From Erythroxylum novogranatense (taxonomy: Eukaryota > Streptophyta > Magnoliopsida > Malpighiales > Erythroxylaceae): DNA of 64,000 nucleotides. The notes beneath the pieces are model-generated. The model was not told the origin of the DNA and did not search any database. It saw only the letters and a list, made by a program, of their open reading frames with translations. This document shows positions 36,501-45,500 of the stretch, piece by piece (positions within the stretch are counted from its first letter, which is position 1; each line of letters begins with the position of its first letter). The stretch is from positions 1-64,000 of the forward strand of contig JAIWQS010000180.1 in assembly GCA_029891385.1 (NCBI GenBank), read 5' to 3'. Made by a program: the position numbers and the translations under genes.

Positions 36501-39500
36501 CTTCATTTTCACTTTCATCACTACTTTTGTAGACCTCTTCCTCTTCCTCTTCTTCGTTTCTTCATTTCCATATTCTTCTTGTATAACTTCCTTTTCTTTT
36601 CCCTAGAGCTTGAAGGCCTAGAACTAGAAGCAGTGCAGTTGTATTCTTTGATCTTGAGTGCCTCCTAGTGTAGGTTAAAGGCTCACCACCCCACTTGCAC
36701 GGGCAACATGCTCCCAAGTCAATGTATTATCATCATCAAACACGAAGTCATCTTCAAAGACCTTCATCATCATCATTTTCTCCTAACAACCACTCACTAT
36801 CTTCATCAACATCCTTTAGGAGAATGGGATCTACCACATCACGACACTCAAAACGCTCCTTAAGAGCTTGGTTATATTTGATGAAAACCAAGTCTTGCAA
36901 CTTTTGATGTTCAAGCCGCTTCTCTTTTCGAATGAACATGCTCAAAGATACTCCAATTCCGCCACATCCCGATGAGCTACAAGTCAAACTCAACACCTTA
37001 ATGGCAATGTTTTGCAAATGTGGAGTATGGACACCATAGTTCTTCCACCATTCAGCAGAGCTAATGTAGCCCTTTGTCTTATTGTCGCTTTTAAACCAAA
37101 GAGGCCTCCGGCTCTTCTATATGTTGACAACTCATGAGAAGCCATGTCTCACCGCTCTTCATTTGTTGTGACCTCTCAATGCATTTATACAACCCTCCAT
37201 CACTTCGGATCATTTTCAATTCTTGGATTGCCATAGAAGAATTGAGGATTGAGATAATGACCGGCAAAGATGCAATGGATGATGAAGTTGGCACTCCATC
37301 TTCTATCAATTATCTCAAAAATCTCCTTATACTTAGCTTCATTTCCTTTGAATGCATTTTGAATAGTTTCTTTTGCCATATCCATAGCCTCATAAATGTA
37401 ACCCATTGCAGGTTTTTTCTCATTATCAACAAGCCTAAGAACTTTCACAAGGGGCCCCATAGCCTTAAGGCTATAAATAACATCATTCCAAAAGGAAGGC
37501 ATAAGCACAGTGTCAGTCGCCCTTTTCCCCTTAGCTTCTTTAGCTGTCTTGGACTTCAACCACTCATCAGATGTGAACATCTTTCTAAGGTTGTTTTTCA
37601 GATTATGCAACCTTTGTAATGTGAAGAATGCTGTGGCAAATCTTGTCACTGCATGTCTAACCAATTCAGACTTATTTGTGTACCTCCTCATAATATTCAA
37701 GGTTAACGAGTGGTTATAAATGAAGGAAACAAGATTAATTCCTCTTTGATTGCCTCTTGATCCTTGCAATCCGCCAATATCTTCTAACATTAAGTCAATA
37801 CAATGGGCAGCACATGGAGTCCAAAACAAATGCGGCCTCTTAGCTTGTAACAACTTACCGGCCAACACATAATTGCTTCCATTGTCACTGACTAGTTGCA
37901 CAACCTTGTGCTCTCCAATCTCCTCAACAAAACTATCCAAGAGCTCAAATAATTTTTCCCCTGTCTTCATATAAGCAGATGCATCAACACTACTAACAAA
38001 CATAGAACCAGTTGGACAATTTACCAAGAAATTTATCAAAGTTCTGTTCTTCTTATCTGTCCACGCATCAGACATAATTGAGCATCCATAGTTCTCTCTT
38101 TCCAGTTCATAAGGTTTCAAGAGTTCTTTGGTATACTCCAGCTCCTTTTTAAGAAGACCAACTCTACACTCATGATAGCTTGGAACCTTTAGGTGTGGCC
38201 CATAGTTTCCAATAGCTTCCACCATCAACTTGAAACTTTTTGAGCGTACAACATTAAAAGCAATTCCATTTCTGCAAAGAAAACTTTCTATGTATTGAAC
38301 TGTTCTTGCTCTTGCCTCCTTGTCACAAGCATCATTTATGCTTGTTTGCCTCTTAGCCTTTCCTAATTTGATGGTTGCTTCTGGATTTTTGACCAGCAAT
38401 AATTCCAAGGGTCCCTTGACATTTTTGGCTTTCTTAGCAATGGCAGGGGAGTCGCATGATGCTCCACTTGAAGCTGCAAATGTCTTCTCATTTTTAATAC
38501 TAAAAATTTCCACAACTTCATCATCATCATCATCTCCTTCTTGAAGCTCAGCCAAGTATGCTTCTTTCTCACTTTCTTCTTTGTGCAGTCGCTTTAAGTA
38601 TCTCTTTCACTTCAGAGGAGTCTTCAAACACTTATCAACGCCTCCGTCACTCCCATTTGATGCCGCTTAGCTCGGGTAATACCAATTCTTGGTTTTGCCA
38701 CAAAAGTCACAAGTGACAGCCTTCTTATTGTTGATGTCTTTTAAGCTATTCCACTGCCAAGCCATATCTAAATTCCTGCCAGTAGGCTTCACCAATCCAC
38801 ATGAAGAAATTGTCGCAGACGCAGCAGAGACAGAGGCGGCAGACAACGGTACATCCCGTGGCTGAGAAGAGGATGACTCCATTGTGGGTGAGAGAGGAGT
38901 AGAAGAGATAAGGAGTAGAAGAGAGAAGGACCATGACTACGGACGGCTGGACGACTGTCGCTTCGGTGAGAGAGAGAGGAACGTTTGATATGTGAGGAGT
39001 AGAAGAGAAAACAGCTGGATCTAGTTCGGTCGTGTGGATAAGATAGGAAAAAAGAGAGTTAAAGTATTAAAAAATAAGAAATTCCATATTTAACCCCCCA
39101 AAACAACCTTAAAGGTCAACGGTGAGGGCTTAACCGGCAGAATGAAATAGCGGCCGCTATAATCCGCGATCTGCCGCAGAATCCGGCCGCTTTTACCGCG
39201 ACACCAAACCGCTCCGCTACAAGGGTTTCTGTAGCGGATAGGTGCCGCTCCGCTTCGCTCCTCCGCGATAGCGCCGCGATCTCCCGCTATTAACTACTCT
39301 GGTGTGGAGATGAATGGAAGACAACTTTTAAAACACCAGACGGACATTTTGAGTGGTTGGTGATGCCATTTGGTCTTTCTAATGCACCTAATACATTTAT
39401 GAGAATCATGAGCGAAGTACTTAAGCCATTCTTGAACTCTTTTGTAATTGTTTACTTCGATGACATTTTAATCTATAATCGGAGCAAGGAAGAACACTTG

Positions 39501-42500
39501 GTTCATTTGCACCAAGTTTTGGAGGTGCTGCGTAAGGAGATGATTGTAATAAATTTGAAGGAGTGCACATTCTTGTGTGATGAAGTTGTGTTTTTGGGGT
39601 TTGTTGTTTCAGTTGAAGGGATAAACCAAATTTTGAGAAAGTTCGAGCCATCACGGAATGGCTAGAACCTCAAAGCATCAAAGATGTTCGAAGTTTTCAT
39701 GGTTTGGCCTCTTTCTACGGGAGGTTTATAAGGAATTTTAGTGCTGTAATGAGTCCTATAACTGAATGTTTGAAGAAAGACAGCTTTGAATGGTCTAATT
39801 CAAAGACAAAAAGCCTTTGTAAAAATTAAAACTTTGATGACTAAGCACCTATTCTTGCACTACCGAACTTTGAGAAGTTATTTGTTGTTGAATGTGATGC
39901 TTCACATGTTGGAATTAAATGTTCTAAGCCAAGAAGGAGGCCTATAGAATTTTTCAAAGGAGAAGTTATGTGATGCTAAGCGAAGATATTCCAGCTTATG
40001 ATTTGGAGTTTTATGCTTTGGTGAGAGCTATTGATCATTGGAGAAAGGAGTTTGTGGTTTATTCGACCATCAAGTTTCACGCTACTTGAATTCTCGTAAA
40101 AGTTGAATGAACGCCATATTAGATGGAGTTCTTTTCTTAATCAATTCAACTTTTCTTTGAAATACAAGACAAGTGAATGCAACAAAGTGGCTGATGCATT
40201 GAGTAGGCGATCTTCACTTTTGGCAGTGATGACTACTCGAGTTATAGGATTTGAAGAACTCAAAAATCAGGATGAAACAGACCCACATTTCAAACTGATT
40301 TTGAGGATTTGAAGGACCAACAAGGAAAATTTGTTGTCGTATAGATTGCATGATGGTTATATTTTTAAAGGCAATCAATTGTGTATTCCAGCAAATTCTA
40401 TGAGAGAACAAATTGTGTTCATGGTAACGGGTAGGAGGACATTGTGGTAGAGACAAGACATTGGCAATGGTAGTTGATCTTTATTATTGGCCAAGTATGT
40501 ATAAAGACGTGGAAAGATTGGTGAAACGATGTTCAGCTTGTCAATTTGGCAAGGGAACTTCACAAAATACGGGTCTATACACTCCTTTGCCAATACCGGA
40601 GGCATCTTGGGTTCATTTGAGCATGGATTTTGTCTTGGGACTTCCAAAGACAGCAAAGGGATTTGATTCTATATTTGTTGTGGTGGATCGGTTTTGAAAG
40701 ATGGTCCATCTTATTCCATGTTTCAAGACTTCCGATGCTACACATATTGCTGATTTGATTTTTCAAAGAAGTGGTGAGACTACATGGTGTACCAAGTTCA
40801 ATTGTTTCCGATAGGGATGTGAAGTTTATGGGACACTTTTGGAGGACTTTGTGGAGAAAGATGGGGATTGAATTAAAGTATTCTAGCAATTGTCATCCAC
40901 AAACAAATAGCCAAACTGAATCTATCAATTGGAGTTTGGGTAATATGTTGAGATGTCTTGGAAATCTGATAGAGCCAAGGCAACACAAGTCTATGTGAGG
41001 AGGAAGAAAAGGAGCGCAGAAGGGAAGAAATGAGTATACATATAGTAAATACATATATATACGATATATATATATATTACATTATTCATTAGTTCTGGGA
41101 AGTCGACAACCTCATGATTGGTTGTCAACTAACCAATTCGGGTATTCTTAGTATAAATAAGAATAGACGCGAGGAGAGAGGGATCATTGCATATTCTGTT
41201 AAGATAGAGCCATAGGCTGGAGGTGCTGGACCTCGAATCCAGTTTTGCTTTGTCTTTCAGTTAAACACAATTAATACAAGTATTCAGATTACAGATTTCT
41301 CTTACTTGGTTCTAGAATTCTATCACTAGATTACAGATTTCTCTTACTTGGTTCTAGAATTCTATCACTGGTATCAGAGCAGTTGTTCCTGGACCATGGC
41401 GGCGAAAAAGGCAGATAATCGGTTAGAAAGTATTGAGAAGGATTTGGAGCTCCTTCGGGAAGAGAGGCGAAGAGATGGGGAGGAGGTACAGAGGTCGATA
41501 AGTCAAGCTCACCAAGAGTTGGAGAGACAGCTCAGTCGTTCCCATCAAGAGTGGCAGCGTCATCTGGAAGACCACGGCTCCGAGCTCCAGAAGAAGATGG
41601 AGGAGGTCAATAGAGAAATGGGAGAAAGACTGAGGTCCGAAATAAAAAGCATGATGATGTCAGTGTTGCAAACGTGGAAAAAGGAGGTGGGGGGTACTGT
41701 AGAGACCCGACCCGTGGAGCACCCACCCGAAGAACTCCCACCCGAGCCCAGTCGAAGTAAAGATCTGGGGAAGGTACCGGTGGGGACAGAGGAATACCAT
41801 GGGAGCAACGAAATGCGCAATGGAGCTAGCTATCGCGTTGAAACACCTCCAGGGTTCACGCATCAGGGGGAGTTCCGGCGAGACTGCCGGACAAGAAGGA
41901 TCGAAATGCCCACCTTCGGAGGAACCGATCCCGATGGGTGGATCTACAGGGCTGAACGATTTTTTTCAGTCGGACGGTTCACGGAAGTAGAAAAGTTGGA
42001 GCTAGTGGGTATGAGCTTGAGGGCGGCGTTAACTCGTTTCATGGGTAGAGAGCCGAAGACCCATTGTAGACTGGCAGGAGTGTAAGAAGCTGATGATGCA
42101 GAGGTTCCGACCCGCCCACGAAGGTACTCAGTGTCAGCGGTTGTTGGCAGTGAAGCAGACGGGAACGGTGGGGGACTACACTAGTAAGTTCTTAGAACTA
42201 GCAGCTCCTCTCCCTGAGCTACCAGATGCCGTGCTGGAAAGTACTTTTATGAACGGGTTGATGGAAGAGATTCGACTGGAAGTGCAGATTCTTAAACCAA
42301 GAAATCTAGCTGAAATGATGGAGTTGTCCCAACAGGTGGAGGAGAAATTTAAGAGGATGAGAGAGTTAAGGTGGAACCGATGGGGGACAGGCACCAGGAT
42401 GGGCAATCTGGGGGCCAAGACCGACAGCACCAGGGTGGACAAGGAGAGGGAAAAGCTAGTCAATCATCGGCCCATTACCGATGCAAGGCATAAGAATGTG

Positions 42501-45500
42501 GAAGGGAATAGAAGTTCGAATATGGGAGGCTTTAGGAGGTTGGCAGTGAGTGAACTACAAGAGAAAAGGGCTAAGGGCTTTGCTTTAGATGTGATGAGAA
42601 ATTTGGCCTGTGCCATCGATGCAAAGGGTTGAGCTCCAAGTCCCGGCACCATGGATGAGGAAGCGAGACTGGGAAGAAGAAGATGAGGGAGAAGTGGAGG
42701 AGACGTTACATGCAGTGGAATTAGTCATTGGTTCTGGTTTTGGGATTCACTTTCCCGAAAACAATGAAAGTGAAGGGGGATTTGGGAGGGAGAGAAGTGA
42801 TCATACTCATAGATAGTGGGGCCTCACACAACTTCATCTCTTGGGAGTTAGTGAATTCCCTGAATTATGAATTAGCTGCAACAGAGAAGTATGTGATAAC
42901 TATGGGGAATGGACTGAAGCTTAAGGGAGAAGGAATTTGCAGAGGGGTAGTGGTATCGGTGCAAGGATTGGTGATTCACGAGGAGTATCTGCCGATGGAG
43001 TTGGGTAGCTGTGACATCATATTGGGGGTTAAATGGCTGCAAACTTTAGGCAAGGTGGTGACCGATTGGAGTAAGATGACAATGGAGGTCCGGCAAGGAG
43101 ATCAAACCCTTACAATTACAGGGGATCCGACACTATTAAAAACGCCTATTAATCTGAAAAGTTTGGTGCACACTGTTACGGGGGAGGACTCGGTATATTT
43201 GCTGCAACTGGGACTTTCGGAGGCAGCAGGGCTGAATGATGCTCACCCAATCGACTCTTGTTTCCGAGCTATTTTGGAAGAGTTCCAAGCGGTTTTTCAC
43301 ATGCCTCAAACAATACCGCCGGAAAGGGGTAAGAATCATGCAATTGTGCTCAAAGAGGGGGCCAATCCAGTCACGGTTCAGCCCTATAAGTACCCACAGT
43401 TTCAAAAAAATGAGATTGAGAAGTTGGTGAAGGAAATGCTAGAGTCGGGAATTATTCAGCCTAGTGTTAGCCCTTATGCTAGTCCGGTTCTATTGGTTAA
43501 GAAAAAGGATGGAGGATGGCATTTTTGTGTGGACTACCGTGCCTTAAACAAGGTGACCGTAGTGGATAAATTTCCTATTCCTATTATAGATGAATTACTG
43601 GATGAATTGAAGGGTGCTACTATCTTTTCGAAGATTGATCTAAAGGCATGGTACCACCAAATCCGAATGAAAACGGAGGACATAGAAAAGACGCCTTCAG
43701 ACTCATGAAGGGCATTAATTCCTCGTTATGCCATTCGGATTGACTAACGCGCCAGCCACGCTTCAATCCCTCATGAATCGAGTTTTCAAGCCTTACCTTC
43801 GGAAACTCGTATTGGTTTTTTTTGATGATATCCTAGTTTATAGTTCCAGCAGGGAGGAGCATGTGTGTCACTTAAGGGCAGTCCTCAAGGTGCTTTTATC
43901 CCAGCAACTTTATGCGAATGAGAAGAAATGTCTTTTTGGCCAAGGGACATTGGAATACCTTGGACACATCATATCAAAAGATGGGGTGGCAGCCGACATG
44001 AGAAAGGTTCAAGTGATGATTAATTGGCCGAGACCTGGAAATGTGAGGGAATTGAGGAGTTTCTTGGGGTTGACGGGTTATTATAGGAAATTTGTGAAGA
44101 ATTATGGAGGGATCTCATGGCCTTTAACCCAATTACTTAAGAAGGAGGGTTTATGGATCAAGAAAGTGAAGCCTCTTTCCAACACCTCAAACAAGCTATG
44201 ATTTCAGCTCGGTGTTGATCCTACGGATTTCTACGACCTTTCATCTTGGAAACAGATGCTTCACCATCGCCATAGAGCTGCCTTAATGCAGACAATCGTC
44301 CCATTGCTTATTACAATTAAGTCTTGTCCGCTTCAAATTGGCCACAAATCAGCTTATGCAAGGGAGTTGTTAGCCATTGTATTAGCCGTTAAAAATGGCG
44401 TTCCTACCTCTTGGGCCATGAATTTATCATTAGGACCGACCAAAGAACCCTTGAAATTCCTTTTGGAACAGCTGTGAGATGCACCTTAATATCAAAATGG
44501 CTGTCTAAACTGTTAGTATACTTTCAAAGATTGAATACAAGGCGGAAGGGAAAAGAGTAGCGGATGCCTTATCTCGAGTTCCTCCTCGTGGAAATAATGG
44601 CGATCATGGCGATCGTGGCATTGGATTTGGAACAGTCATTAAAGAAAGTGAGGTCACCCAAGGTTGTCAAATCAAGCAGAACTTAGCCGATGGTGGAGCA
44701 CACCTCCATATACATTAATCCAAGGTCGCTTGTTTTACAAGGATCGCTTGGTAATCCCTGAATTCATCTATCATACCAAATTTCTTATCACGGACAAATA
44801 CCAAAGTAATATTGGGGGCATGGTGGTGCTTTAAAACATACAAGAGGTTGGCCAATGAGTTGTTTTGGGAGGGATGAAGAAGGATGTCTATAGATTTGTG
44901 GCTGAATGTTCCATTTGCCAATGTAATAAGTATCTCTCACTGTCACCATCCGGATCAAGTGTACTCTTACCAGCATTCACATCAGGTTTGGGAAGATGTT
45001 TCAATGGATTTCATAGAGGGCTGCCCAAATCTAGGGTTTTTCGAGCATTTTGGTGGTAGTGGACAGACTTAGTAAGTATGCCCATTTCATTCCTCTAAAA
45101 CATCCCTACACCGCACAATCGCTGCTTTTCTGCTTGTTCAAGAAGTAGTGCGTTTGCATGGCTATCCTAATTCGATTGTGTCCGATAGGGATAAAATATT
45201 TTGAGCAAATTTTGGAAGGAGATATTTCAAATGCAGGAACGAAATTGAGATATAGTTCACCTACCATCCACAAACGGATGGACAAACCGAGGTTGTTAAT
45301 CGGTGCCTTGAAACATACCTCGATGTTTCACTAGTAAGCGCCCCAACAAATGGGCAAATGGGTGGATGGGCTGAATATTGTTACAATACATCTTTTCATT
45401 CGCTTTGGGCACTACACCGCTCAAGGTCCTCTATGGTCGTGATCCACCTACTCTCACCGACATGTAATTCAATCTTCGTTATAGATGTTGTTGATACCTC

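Larger units (their letters stand above)
36217..39300 (-). mobile_element. hAT DNA transposon, 3.1 kb, nested in gypsy G RT
   Basis: Perfect 8-bp target duplication GGTGTGGA (36209-36216, 39301-39308) and inverted ends sharing AGTAGTTAATAGCGG. Subterminal regions of about 90 bp (left) and 170 bp (right) are GC-rich with many AGCGG/CCGCT motifs, unlike the AT-rich surroundings; hAT transposases bind such repeats. A transposase lies on the minus strand. The 8-bp duplication, DUF659 and BED domains place it in the hAT superfamily. Confidence 0.93.
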
